DNA from: Bryobacterales bacterium
Lineage (GTDB): Bacteria > Acidobacteriota > Terriglobia > Bryobacterales > Bryobacteraceae
Direction: 5' to 3'
NCBI GenBank assembly: GCA_030693045.1
Contig: JAUYBU010000195.1
Coordinates: forward strand, 1 to 33,032
Length of the DNA stretch: 33,032 bases
The position numbers and the translations under genes were made by a program. Positions 1 to 10,363 of this stretch are shown here, in pieces (within the stretch, counting starts at the first letter, position 1; each line of letters starts with the position of its first letter). The notes beneath the pieces were generated by a model. The model was not told the origin of the DNA. It saw only the letters and a list, made by a program, of their open reading frames with translations, and did no database searches.

Positions 1-1
1 C

Positions 2-2956
<2,955 letters not shown>

Positions 2957-2958
2957 GG

Positions 2959-2975
2959 GCCGCACCCGTTGCGGC
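2959..2975 (+). terminator. Weak hairpin just after carB
   Basis: GCCGCA-CCCGT-TGCGGC forms a 6-bp stem with a 5-nt loop two bases after the carB stop. No T-tract follows, so this is only a possible terminator or mRNA-end hairpin. Confidence 0.25.
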
Positions 2976-3024
2976 GAGCCGCGCAAGATCGCGCCCCAGC
3001 CGGTTACAATGACGGTGACAGTCC

Positions 3025-3357
3025 ATGGATCGAGAACTGGCAATCCGGGAAACGATCCGCCGCCTGGTGGGTTACTTTCGGCCGGAGCAAATCTATCTCT
3101 TCGGGTCCACCGCTCGAGGAGAGGCTGGCCCAGACAGCGATCTGGACTTCCTCGTGGTGCTGTCGGACGACGCTCCGCGAGCATTGCTGCTATCCGGCAG
3201 AGAATATGAGCATCTCATCGGCATACCTGTCGCCGCGGACATTGTGCCGATGCGACGAAGCACGTTCGAGGTCCGGAAGCACTGGCTGATGTCGATTCCG
3301 GCGCTCGCCATCCGAGAGGGGCAACTGGTCTATGATGCCAATCCCAAGGCGGCGTGA
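3025..3357 (+). CDS. MNT-type minimal nucleotidyltransferase (MntA-like antitoxin)
   Basis: A 110-aa protein of the minimal nucleotidyltransferase family (Pol-beta fold). The signature is clear: YLFGSTARGEAGPDSDLDF gives G27-S28-x10-D39-x-D41, the nucleotide-binding GS and two metal-binding aspartates. In MNT-HEPN toxin-antitoxin modules such proteins neutralise the HEPN RNase by AMPylating it. The length is normal for the family and the frame is intact. The ATG has no good Shine-Dalgarno sequence; TACAAT at 3005-3010 could be a -10 box giving a very short leader. The 3' end overlaps the first codons of the broken HEPN partner, the usual operon arrangement. With HEPN lost it is an orphan, and whether it still acts is unknown. 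Confidence 0.85.
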   Translation: MDRELAIRETIRRLVGYFRPEQIYLFGSTARGEAGPDSDLDFLVVLSDDAPRALLLSGREYEHLIGIPVAADIVPMRRSTFEVRKHWLMSIPALAIREGQLVYDANPKAA

Positions 3358-3561
3358 AGAAGCCGAGGAGTGGCTGAGATACGCGACCGAAGATCTGGAA
3401 ACCGCGGAAATCCTGCTGGCTCCCCGGCCTCCCCCAAGCCAAAACAGGCTCTTTTCCACGCGCAGCAGGCCATCGAAAAGGCTCTCAAGGCGTTTCTGGT
3501 TTTCCACGACAGCCCTTATGCAGCCGGTGATTGCAGTGCGCCTCTAGAACGGCTATCATGA
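3332..3561 (+). pseudogene. Frameshifted and truncated HEPN-domain toxin partner
   Basis: The first 25 or so codons (frame of the ATG at 3332/3335) read EEAEEWLRYATEDLETAEIL, a typical HEPN first helix. The recognisable continuation KQALFHAQQAIEKALKAFL lies in the next frame, from about 3420 on, so there is a +1/-2 type shift near 3415-3440 within a C-rich stretch. The second part ends at a stop at 3561, before the final helices that carry the catalytic R-x4-6-H motif. The gene therefore has two lesions, a frameshift and a 3' truncation, and cannot encode an active HEPN RNase. The following antitoxin gene begins within or just after its end, so the truncation probably came with insertion of that TA pair. 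A sequencing error could explain the frameshift but not the missing C-terminus. Confidence 0.75.
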
Positions 3562-3572
3562 GGTCAAAGAGT

Positions 3573-3752
3573 ATGATCGACCTCAAACTGGAAACGCTGG
3601 TCTCGAAGGAAATTGAGGTAGATACCGAGACTCTGGCCGCCATTGATAATGGCACAAGAGCCGCCGATGAAGGTCGGACGGTTCCCCTCGACGAAGTCCG
3701 CAAGATGATCCCGAAGTGGATTTCAGAATTCGAATCTCAGAACCGGCGTTAG
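3573..3752 (+). CDS. Small antitoxin paired with ParE/RelE toxin
   Basis: A roughly 59-aa acidic protein (MIDLKLETLVSKEIEVD...) that resembles small antitoxins found next to ParE-like toxins. It contains the segment DEGRTVPLDEVRKMIPKWI, a pattern I recognise from antitoxins of this type. The N-terminal strand plus helices would suit DNA binding, but I cannot assign it firmly to RHH, Phd or RelB. Two in-frame ATGs exist, at 3558 and 3573. I chose 3573 because the protein then starts at the conserved-looking MIDLK; GAGG lies about 10 nt upstream. The 3' end overlaps the toxin start by 37 nt, which implies translational coupling, antitoxin first. It probably represses its own promoter with the toxin. 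Confidence 0.75.
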   Translation: MIDLKLETLVSKEIEVDTETLAAIDNGTRAADEGRTVPLDEVRKMIPKWISEFESQNRR

Positions 3753-4000
3753 CGGATCTCGAGCAGATCATCGAGTACTCCTGGGCTAACTTCCCGGCCA
3801 GCGCGGAACGATTTGCATCTGCAATTCTCAATCACGTGGAGTTGCTGGGAAGGTTTCCTTACATCGGAAGCCCCATTTCCGGACGTCCCCACGTCCGCCA
3901 ATTGGTCCACACACCGATTCTGATTTACTATCGGATCCATGAACGGCGCAAGGTCGTCGAAATTCTTCACTTCTGGCACGGCCAACGGCGTCCTGCTTAG
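3716..4000 (+). CDS. ParE/RelE-family toxin
   Basis: A 94-aa protein of the ParE/RelE superfamily, which poison either DNA gyrase (ParE) or translating mRNA (RelE). The family pattern is visible: ISEPALADLEQIIEYSWANF as helix 1, then FPYIGSPISGRPHVRQLVH and the C-terminal strands ILIYYRIHERRKVVEILHFWHGQRRP. The YYR...VEILHFWHG ending is the classic C-terminal core. It starts at a GTG inside the antitoxin gene. The order antitoxin-toxin and the overlap are standard for type II modules. The sequence favours ParE over RelE but does not settle it. It converges with the large minus-strand run, whose last stop is 68 nt away. Confidence 0.88.
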   Translation: MDFRIRISEPALADLEQIIEYSWANFPASAERFASAILNHVELLGRFPYIGSPISGRPHVRQLVHTPILIYYRIHERRKVVEILHFWHGQRRPA

Positions 4001-4067
4001 TCTCTGACGATTATTTTCCCGCCAATCGGCGCCCTGTTCCCGGTGAACGCGGGGACAGACGGGACGT

Positions 4068-5834
4068 TCACTGGTTTACCAGCACGTCGCGGAGGCGCTG
4101 CCGGTTGGGTCCCGATTGGTCGGCGGCGTCGATGAAGTGTTTCATCGCGCCGGATAGCGGCGTTTGGGCCGGCATGCGGAAGATCCAGGGGATGTTGGCG
4201 CTGGTCAAGGTGCGGTCGTCGGCCAGCGCGAGCACCGGAAGGTAAAATTTGTTGGCCAACTGCAAGGCCAGATGGGCCGCCTTGCGTTCGGTCGCGATCA
4301 CACCCAGCGTGCGCTGGTCCTGGAGCAGCCGGACCAGTTCGTTGACCGCCTTCCCCCAGGGGACGTCGGAATCCACGCCCACCACGCGAAAGCGCGCCGG
4401 GACGTTCAGGGCGTTCGCCAGTCTGTCGGCGCCCGGGCCAAAGACCGCGATCACCGCCGGGCCGGCGGGAAGGTCGGCCAGCGCCGGGCCGGTGTAACTC
4501 ACGCCGTTCTCGCCCACCCGCGCGTAGGGTTTCTCCATCGGGTACAGGCGAAATTGCGCTTTGCCGCCCTCGATGGTCCCGAGATACATGGGGGCGACGT
4601 TCTTCGCGTTCGGATCGAAGACCATCTGCCCGGTCACACCCTTGTAGCGCTCCACCCCGGTCAGCGCGTCGCGGATTCGGCCCCGGTTCAATCCCGCGCG
4701 GCAGACAGCGTCCAATAGGACCTTCATGGCGTCGTAAGCCAGCGAGGAGAACGCCTCCGGCGACGCCGTGAATCGGCCCTGGAAGCGTTGCTTGAAGCCG
4801 GAATCCAGGCGCGCGGGGTCGTAGGGGAACACCACCTCCAGCCCGTCCGCCGCCGGCCCCGCATTCCGGAACAGCGCGTCGCCGAACACGCGGAAACTCC
4901 CGAAGACGCGCTGCTTCATTCCCATCGCGCGCAGTTGTTTCAGGATCGCTCCCGCCGGCCCCGCGTCGCCCCACAGCACGATCGCGTCGGCGCGCGAGTC
5001 GTTGATCACCCGAAGCTGCCGCTCGAAATCGGTATCCCCGGGCATGTATTTCTGTTCGATCACCACGGGGCGGCCGAGGCGGCGCGAAGCATCGCGAAAC
5101 TTGATCACGCCGAACCGGCCATACCGGTCGTTCACCCGGAGCAGCGCCACCCGCTTCAAACCCAAATCCGTGTAAATGCGCCGCGCCAGCGTGTAGCACT
5201 GCACGCGGTCGTCTTGTAGCACCGTCAGATACCACGGAATGATGGTTTCCGGAATGGTCGGATCGGTGGCCGCGCTGTTGACTATCGGCACTTCCGTCTT
5301 GAGCGTCACGCGAAGAGCGATGTGAGTCGAGTCGCCACTGATAGATCCCAGCATGGCCCAGACCTTGTCGTCGTAAGTCATCTTCACGATTTCATTGCTC
5401 GCCGCGCCCCAAATCGCCTGATCGTTGTGGACCATCAGACGGAACGGCTTCCCGCAGTAACCTCCGGCGGCGTTCGCCTCCTCGATGGCTAGCATCGCGC
5501 CGTTCAGCATCATTTTCCCGAGCGCTTCGTCCGGATGGTCTTCTATCGGCCCAAGAAAGCCGATGCGGACTTCGTCGACCCCGGCGAGCGCCGGTTCGGG
5601 GACGTCGCGCGCCGCGCCGTTGTACTCCACCAGCTTGGTGTAGTGCTGAAAATAGGGTTTCGTGAACTTCGAAAATGGCCGCAGGTCCTCCGGCGTCCCC
5701 GCATACGGATCCATCACGCGCGGCGCCGGCGGACCCGGCGGCTGGCTTCCGCAGGAACAAGGCACGGCGGTCTGCGCCGCCAGCGCGCCAGCCAATGCGA
5801 ACGAAAAACAGAGATACCGGCTTAGTCGTGACAT
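4068..5834 (-). CDS. Exported ABC-type (LivK-like) periplasmic binding protein with extra C-terminal half-domain
   Basis: A 588-aa exported protein. MSRLSRYLCFSFALAGALAA is a signal peptide and a proline-rich linker follows. From about residue 88 the type I periplasmic-binding-protein fold of branched-chain amino-acid receptors is clear: VRIGFLGPIEDHPDEA, GAMLAIEEANAAGGYCGKPF, AMLGSISGDSTH, VPIVNSAATDPTIPE, RVALLRVNDRYGRFG and LSSLAYDAMKVLLDAV-like helices. It is about 200 residues longer than typical LivK. The tail (about 490-570) repeats features of the N-lobe, e.g. TLGVIATERKAAHLALQLAN and IPWIFRMPAQTPLSG. The ORF track runs 82 codons further upstream, but ATG 5834 follows the upstream stop by 2 nt and begins the signal peptide. 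No ABC permease or ATPase is nearby, so it may be a sensor or scavenging receptor and not an importer subunit. The ligand is unknown. Confidence 0.85.
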   Translation of the reverse strand: MSRLSRYLCFSFALAGALAAQTAVPCSCGSQPPGPPAPRVMDPYAGTPEDLRPFSKFTKPYFQHYTKLVEYNGAARDVPEPALAGVDEVRIGFLGPIEDHPDEALGKMMLNGAMLAIEEANAAGGYCGKPFRLMVHNDQAIWGAASNEIVKMTYDDKVWAMLGSISGDSTHIALRVTLKTEVPIVNSAATDPTIPETIIPWYLTVLQDDRVQCYTLARRIYTDLGLKRVALLRVNDRYGRFGVIKFRDASRRLGRPVVIEQKYMPGDTDFERQLRVINDSRADAIVLWGDAGPAGAILKQLRAMGMKQRVFGSFRVFGDALFRNAGPAADGLEVVFPYDPARLDSGFKQRFQGRFTASPEAFSSLAYDAMKVLLDAVCRAGLNRGRIRDALTGVERYKGVTGQMVFDPNAKNVAPMYLGTIEGGKAQFRLYPMEKPYARVGENGVSYTGPALADLPAGPAVIAVFGPGADRLANALNVPARFRVVGVDSDVPWGKAVNELVRLLQDQRTLGVIATERKAAHLALQLANKFYLPVLALADDRTLTSANIPWIFRMPAQTPLSGAMKHFIDAADQSGPNRQRLRDVLVNQ

Positions 5835-5836
5835 TG

Positions 5837-6898
5837 TCACTCCGCCTTCACCGCGATCCCGTGGCTCAAGCCCTTGGCCGTCGCCACCCAGATGTCGTCG
5901 CCCTGAAAATCGACGCCGTACACGTAATGGTGGGCCGGCGCGCTTGGAACATCGATTCGCGTGACGCTCCCCGCCTGGTCGCGAATCAGCATCTCCGGCC
6001 GGCCGGTCTCCAGCGACGGCCGGTACACCGACCAGTTCCTGCCGTCGAAGTAAGCCAGACCCTTGTCGGTCGAGAACCACGCTCGGTTACCATCCACCGC
6101 TTTCACCTGGTTGAGGAAGTTACTCGGCAAACCGCTGTCTTGATCCAGAAAGTTACGCCAGTTACGTCCATCGTAGCGGCTGGCGCCGAAGTAAGTCGCC
6201 ACCCAGACGATCTTATCCTTCTCTACATAACTCACCGACGTAGTGATCTCGTGAATCAGTCCCTGGTCCTTGAACAGTACAATCTCGGTTTCACCGTCGG
6301 GATCGTTGTAGTCTTTCCATCGATCGTTCTTGACGTCGTACTCTAGCACGCCGCCGCCCCAGACGGCATAGTAGACCTTGTCCTTTCCGGGACTCACCGC
6401 ATACGTCCAGATCTCGTACATCGGCGTGTTCCGCTCGTTATAGAGCGTCCACTGGCCGGTGCGCGTATTAAGCCGGCTGGCCCCGGCCGCGGTCGCCGTC
6501 CATACCTCATCGTCCTGGACCGCCACGCCATAAACCACGTCATTACTCAGTCCGCTGTTAAGTTGAGTGTAAGTGTCGAAGCGCCCCGCCGAGTACCGGC
6601 TCAAGCCACCCATGGTGGCGATCCACACGTCGCGAGTCCTCTTGTCCACCGCCACATACAGCACGGCGCGGTGCGCCAGTCCGTCCTGGGGCCGGAATAC
6701 CTTCCACTTACCTTTCTCGTACAGTGCGAGACCGTTGTCGGTGCCCGCCCAAACCCGCTCGCCATCCACCGCCACCGAGAAGACTTTGTTGTCCGGCAGC
6801 CCGTCCGCCGTCGTGAAATTCTGCCAGCGGAATCGTGGCATGGGCGGGGCCGCCGCCCAGAGCGACGAAACAATCAGGAGCGCAAGCGCGTGTCTCAT
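5837..6898 (-). CDS. Exported Reg_prop (two-component-type) beta-propeller protein
   Basis: A 353-aa protein with signal peptide MRHALALLIVSSLWAAAP and a run of Reg_prop repeats: FTTADGLPDNKVFSVAVDG, VWAGTDNGLALYEKGKWKVF, VWIATMGGLSRYSAGRFDTY, VWTATAAGASRLN, IVWVATYFGASRYDGRNWRNF, AWFSTDKGLAYFDGRNWSVY and IWVATAKGLSHGIA. Such repeats form the periplasmic sensor propellers of hybrid histidine kinases. Here the propeller stands alone, with no membrane, kinase or GGDEF part, and about one propeller's worth of blades. Its ATG overlaps the upstream stop (ATGA) and its stop is 2 nt before the binding-protein ATG, so it is cotranslated with both neighbours. It may be an interaction scaffold or sensor for the adjacent exported proteins; this is inference. 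Confidence 0.85.
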   Translation of the reverse strand: MRHALALLIVSSLWAAAPPMPRFRWQNFTTADGLPDNKVFSVAVDGERVWAGTDNGLALYEKGKWKVFRPQDGLAHRAVLYVAVDKRTRDVWIATMGGLSRYSAGRFDTYTQLNSGLSNDVVYGVAVQDDEVWTATAAGASRLNTRTGQWTLYNERNTPMYEIWTYAVSPGKDKVYYAVWGGGVLEYDVKNDRWKDYNDPDGETEIVLFKDQGLIHEITTSVSYVEKDKIVWVATYFGASRYDGRNWRNFLDQDSGLPSNFLNQVKAVDGNRAWFSTDKGLAYFDGRNWSVYRPSLETGRPEMLIRDQAGSVTRIDVPSAPAHHYVYGVDFQGDDIWVATAKGLSHGIAVKAE

Positions 6899-8751
6899 AG
6901 CGTCTTCAGATACTCAATCAGATCGTTTAGTTCGTCCTTAGTCAGATCGTTACTCACTCCGTGCCGGTCGGTCGGATTGAATACCGTCCAAATCTCTTCC
7001 AGGCTCTGAGCCGATCCGTCGTGCAAGTAGGGCGCCGACAGGAAGATGTTAGTCAACTGCGGCACGTCGAACAAAGGCGAACGGTCGGTTGGTTTGCCGG
7101 TCCCCACATCGGTCAACTGCCGGTTGGTGTAGTCCGGGCCCGAGTGACACACCGGGCACTGCGACGCTTCCGGGATCGGCGTTCCGTCCTTCCGCCGGGT
7201 GCGCTCGTAGATCGCCTTGCCGCGTTCCTGGGCGGCGGTCGGTTCGCCGTCGGCGCGGCGAAACCGGTTGGGACGCCGGGGAATCGACTTCAGGAAACTG
7301 ACCAGGTCCGCCAGTTGCTCCGGCGAGTAACTCTGAGAACGGAAGAAGTATTTCTCGGTCCGCGGTCCGCACTCCGTCTCCAAATCCGGATTTGCTCCAT
7401 TCCACTTAAACGGCCCCGTATTGGACACGTCCTCAATCAGCCGGTTGTCCACGACGTCGATGCCGAACCCGTCCGGTTCCAGATCCCATGCCAGTCCGTC
7501 GAGTGTGCCCTCGATGTGACAACTCGCGCAGCCGAACTGACCCTGGAACGAGAAGCGGGCGGTGTGAAACAGCCGTTCTCCGCGCCGCTCCGGAGTCACA
7601 CCAGCCGGCCCGCCAAGAAGAATGGTCCGCGCCACCTTCCGCGCGCCGGTGTCGATCACCGACACCGTGTCGTCCAGGCGATTGGCCACAAACAGCCGCG
7701 CGCCGTCCGAGGAAAGCGCGATTCCCTTGGGATTGCTTCCCACCGCAATGCGCGCCGCGACGAACTTCACCGACGCCGACAAGTCGTTGGCCAGCCGCGC
7801 GCGCTCCCTGGCGCCGGAGCGGCGCAGTATGCTCAGCAACTTGTCGAGGTCCAGCACAGTGACGCTGTCCGAACCGCTGGTGGAAACATAGGCCGCGCGC
7901 TTGTCCGGCGCGATGGCCACTCCGAAGGGCAGCGAGAAGTAGCGTTCGACCTCGTCGATCAGCACTTGTACGCTATCCCCCACGTCCGGGCCGAACAGCG
8001 TGAGAGAGTTTCCAATCACAAAGCCGTGCGCGACGTGCGCCAGCGGGATCAGGTTCTTGGGGCGCAGTTGGGACGCGATGCCCAGCCGCCCGTCGGCGGA
8101 AATCGCCGCGTGAAAGACGCCGGCGACGTTGTGCATCCGCCACCGGTCGGTCACCGCCTGCCGCCCGGTGTCGATCACCGTGATCTCGGACTGCGGCGGC
8201 GTCCGGTGCGGGCCCGGATTGGGATAGATATGCGTACCGTAAATGAACCGGCCGTCGGGCGAACCAACCAGATAGCTCGCGCCCCGGCCCGCCGCCAGGC
8301 GCTTTGGCTCGCCGCCGCTGGCGAGGTCGATGACCGAGATGTTGCCGCCGATCCGGTTGGCCGCGTACAGGGTCTTGCCTTCCCGGTCAACCAACACGCT
8401 GGTCGGCTCGAAACCCGAGTGCAGCGTCCTGGTCACAGCGAGTGTTTGGGCGTCGATCTCCGTAACCGTGTCGCTCCACGAGTTCGCCACATACACGAAC
8501 TTCGCATCCGGGCTCAGAGCCAGCCCTTTCGGCGTTCGTCCCACCGGCACGCGCCGCAGCACCTTGCCGGACTTGACGTCCACCACCGCCAGTTCGTCGG
8601 AGCCTTCGCAGACCACGTACAGCCGCTCGCCGCCGGGCGACAACGCAAGTTCGATCGGACTCAGATAGCGCTCGGCGCCGGCGCCCGCGAGCAACCACGC
8701 GAACGCGGCCACCGCGGCCGTCACGGCAGCGAACGTGAGAGCCCTTCGCAC
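6895..8751 (-). CDS. YVTN beta-propeller fused to two-CxxCH cytochrome c peroxidase-like domain
   Basis: A 618-aa exported protein. After a signal anchor (ALTFAAVTAAVAAFAWLLAG) come YVTN/40-residue propeller repeats over about 30-390: LALSPGGERLYVVCEGSDEL, VGRTPKGLALSPDAKFVYVA, VGSNPKGIALSSDGARLFVA. The C-terminal third is a MauG/bacterial cytochrome c peroxidase-type domain with two haem c motifs, CASCH (408-412) and CPVCH (532-536), and the family signature APYLHDGSAQSLEEI. Such proteins carry out periplasmic electron transfer, peroxide reduction or protein modification; the substrate here is unknown. The start is GTG at 8751, one nucleotide after the upstream TAG, with GAGGAGAAG inside the end of the upstream gene as ribosome site. 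The stop overlaps the next ATG. Covalent haem attachment would need a cytochrome c maturation system elsewhere in the genome. Confidence 0.9.
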   Translation of the reverse strand: MRRALTFAAVTAAVAAFAWLLAGAGAERYLSPIELALSPGGERLYVVCEGSDELAVVDVKSGKVLRRVPVGRTPKGLALSPDAKFVYVANSWSDTVTEIDAQTLAVTRTLHSGFEPTSVLVDREGKTLYAANRIGGNISVIDLASGGEPKRLAAGRGASYLVGSPDGRFIYGTHIYPNPGPHRTPPQSEITVIDTGRQAVTDRWRMHNVAGVFHAAISADGRLGIASQLRPKNLIPLAHVAHGFVIGNSLTLFGPDVGDSVQVLIDEVERYFSLPFGVAIAPDKRAAYVSTSGSDSVTVLDLDKLLSILRRSGARERARLANDLSASVKFVAARIAVGSNPKGIALSSDGARLFVANRLDDTVSVIDTGARKVARTILLGGPAGVTPERRGERLFHTARFSFQGQFGCASCHIEGTLDGLAWDLEPDGFGIDVVDNRLIEDVSNTGPFKWNGANPDLETECGPRTEKYFFRSQSYSPEQLADLVSFLKSIPRRPNRFRRADGEPTAAQERGKAIYERTRRKDGTPIPEASQCPVCHSGPDYTNRQLTDVGTGKPTDRSPLFDVPQLTNIFLSAPYLHDGSAQSLEEIWTVFNPTDRHGVSNDLTKDELNDLIEYLKTL

Positions 8752-8752
8752 G

Positions 8753-10363
8753 CTACTTCTCCTCGATCGTTACCGCGCGATCCGCCGCCACATCGTTCAG
8801 CGTTTGGACAATTCCGCTGGGCCAGGTGATGGTGAGCCGCTCGGCCTTCGCCGCCGCGCCCAACCCGAAGTGTACGCGGCCGTCGTCCTGCCCGAGGTAG
8901 CCCGATCCGGCGACCCGCTCCGCTTGTTGCTTGCGTCCTCCGGCAGTCACTTCGACCCTGGCGCCGATTCCGTCCCGGTTGCTCTTCTTTCCAATCAGCC
9001 GCACCAACAGCCAATGACTTCCGGCTGGCGAAACGTTGTGGAACAGCGTCCCCGCGCTCCCCAGATTCACCAGAAAGAAGTCGATCCGGCCATCGTTGTC
9101 GTAGTCGGCCGCGCACGCGCCGCGCCCCACCGTCTTGGCGTCGAAGACCTCGCCGGCGCTCGATGAGACATCGGCGAACTTGCCCTCTCCCAAGTTGCGA
9201 AACAGCGAGTGCTCCTGCGGAACCATGTGGATCAGCCCGCCGTGCGCGATGAAGATGTCGCGCAGTCCGTCGTTGTCCAGGTCCTGCACCGCCGTGCCCC
9301 AACTCACGTATTGAGCGGTCAACTGCGAGATGCCAGCGCCCTCGGTCGCGTCTTTGAATTTCGCCGGCCCCACGTTTTTCAACAGGCGGTTGTATTTCGA
9401 ATCGCTCACCCACAGGTCCACGCGGCCGTCGTTGTCGAAATCCGCGAACACCGGTCCCATGGCCGAGGTCGATTCCCCGCTTTGCCCGTAGGCCACGCCG
9501 GCGGCAACGGCAATCTCCTTGAACGTTCCGTTGCGCTGGTTGTGAAACAGAAAGTTCTCGGTCTTGTCGTTGGCCACGTAGATGTCCGGGTAGCCGTCGC
9601 CGTCGAAGTCGCCGGCGGTGGCCCCCATGGTGCGCCCCACGTAGCCGGCGATCCCGGACTTCTCGCTCACGTCGGTGAACGTTCCGTTGCAGTTGTTGCG
9701 AAACAGCAAATTGATTTCGCCCGCGTAATCCAGCGGACCGGGATAGTTGTCGGCGGCGTAGTAGGCGCGATACTTGGGATCGAACTTCACGTACCTGCCC
9801 ACAAACAGATCCACGCACCCATCGCGATCGGTATCCAGCCAGGCCGATCCAATCGACCAGCCGGGCGCTTTCAGGCCGGCTTTCGCGGTGACGTCCTCGA
9901 ACGTCCCATCGCCCTTGTTGCGAAACAGAATGGCGCGCTCGTAGCCCGTGACGAACAGGTCCACAAACCCGTCGTTGTCGTAATCGGCGGCAATCGCCGC
10001 CATGCCGAACACGTCGGCGCCGACTCCCGCCTGGGCGGTTACGTCGGTGAACTTGCCGCCGCCGTCATTCCGGTACAGGCGATTGCGCGGCGTCTCCGCG
10101 GGCGGCTTGCGCAGCGGGAAAGGATGCATGACCGCCGCCAGCGGCTTGCCCGTGACCACGTAGAGGTCCTGACGCCCGTCGTTATTAAAATCGAACCACG
10201 CGCATCCGGCGCCCGTACTCTCGAGAAGCGAACCGAGTTTCTGCGCGCCGAAACTGTGAGTGAACTTGATACCGGACGCGGAGGTCGAGTCCTCGAAGCG
10301 GATCGGAGCTTCGCCGGCCGCCAGCGCGGCGGCGAGGACAAGTTGAAGCAAGCCGCTCATCAT
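8753..10363 (-). CDS. Exported FG-GAP/VCBS repeat protein with ASPIC/UnbV C-terminus (CRTAC1-like)
   Basis: A 536-aa protein with short signal peptide MMSGLLQLVLAAALAAGEAP. Many calcium-binding-type FG-GAP/VCBS blades follow: FDFNNDGRQDLYVV, ADYDNDGFVDLFVTGYE, LDTDRDGCVDLFVG, GDFDGDGYPDIYVANDK, ADFDNDGRVDLWVSDSK, QDLDNDGLRDIFIAHGG, ADYDNDGRIDFFLVN. The last ~80 residues are the ASPIC/UnbV domain (GIGARVEVTAGGRKQ, RVHFGLGAAAKAERLTITWP). The fold is an integrin-like propeller, probably extracellular or periplasmic; its biochemical role in bacteria is not settled. Two tandem ATGs (10363/10360) overlap the previous stop as ATGATGA. The strong site GGAGGGAGAG lies just upstream, partly within the previous gene. 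Complete and in frame. Confidence 0.92.
   Translation of the reverse strand: MMSGLLQLVLAAALAAGEAPIRFEDSTSASGIKFTHSFGAQKLGSLLESTGAGCAWFDFNNDGRQDLYVVTGKPLAAVMHPFPLRKPPAETPRNRLYRNDGGGKFTDVTAQAGVGADVFGMAAIAADYDNDGFVDLFVTGYERAILFRNKGDGTFEDVTAKAGLKAPGWSIGSAWLDTDRDGCVDLFVGRYVKFDPKYRAYYAADNYPGPLDYAGEINLLFRNNCNGTFTDVSEKSGIAGYVGRTMGATAGDFDGDGYPDIYVANDKTENFLFHNQRNGTFKEIAVAAGVAYGQSGESTSAMGPVFADFDNDGRVDLWVSDSKYNRLLKNVGPAKFKDATEGAGISQLTAQYVSWGTAVQDLDNDGLRDIFIAHGGLIHMVPQEHSLFRNLGEGKFADVSSSAGEVFDAKTVGRGACAADYDNDGRIDFFLVNLGSAGTLFHNVSPAGSHWLLVRLIGKKSNRDGIGARVEVTAGGRKQQAERVAGSGYLGQDDGRVHFGLGAAAKAERLTITWPSGIVQTLNDVAADRAVTIEEK

Noticed and set aside
6961-8829. 622-aa plus-strand ORF antisense to the YVTN/cytochrome gene
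   Set aside because: High-GC antisense frame, Arg/Val/His-rich; the minus frame has a signal peptide, blades and haem motifs.
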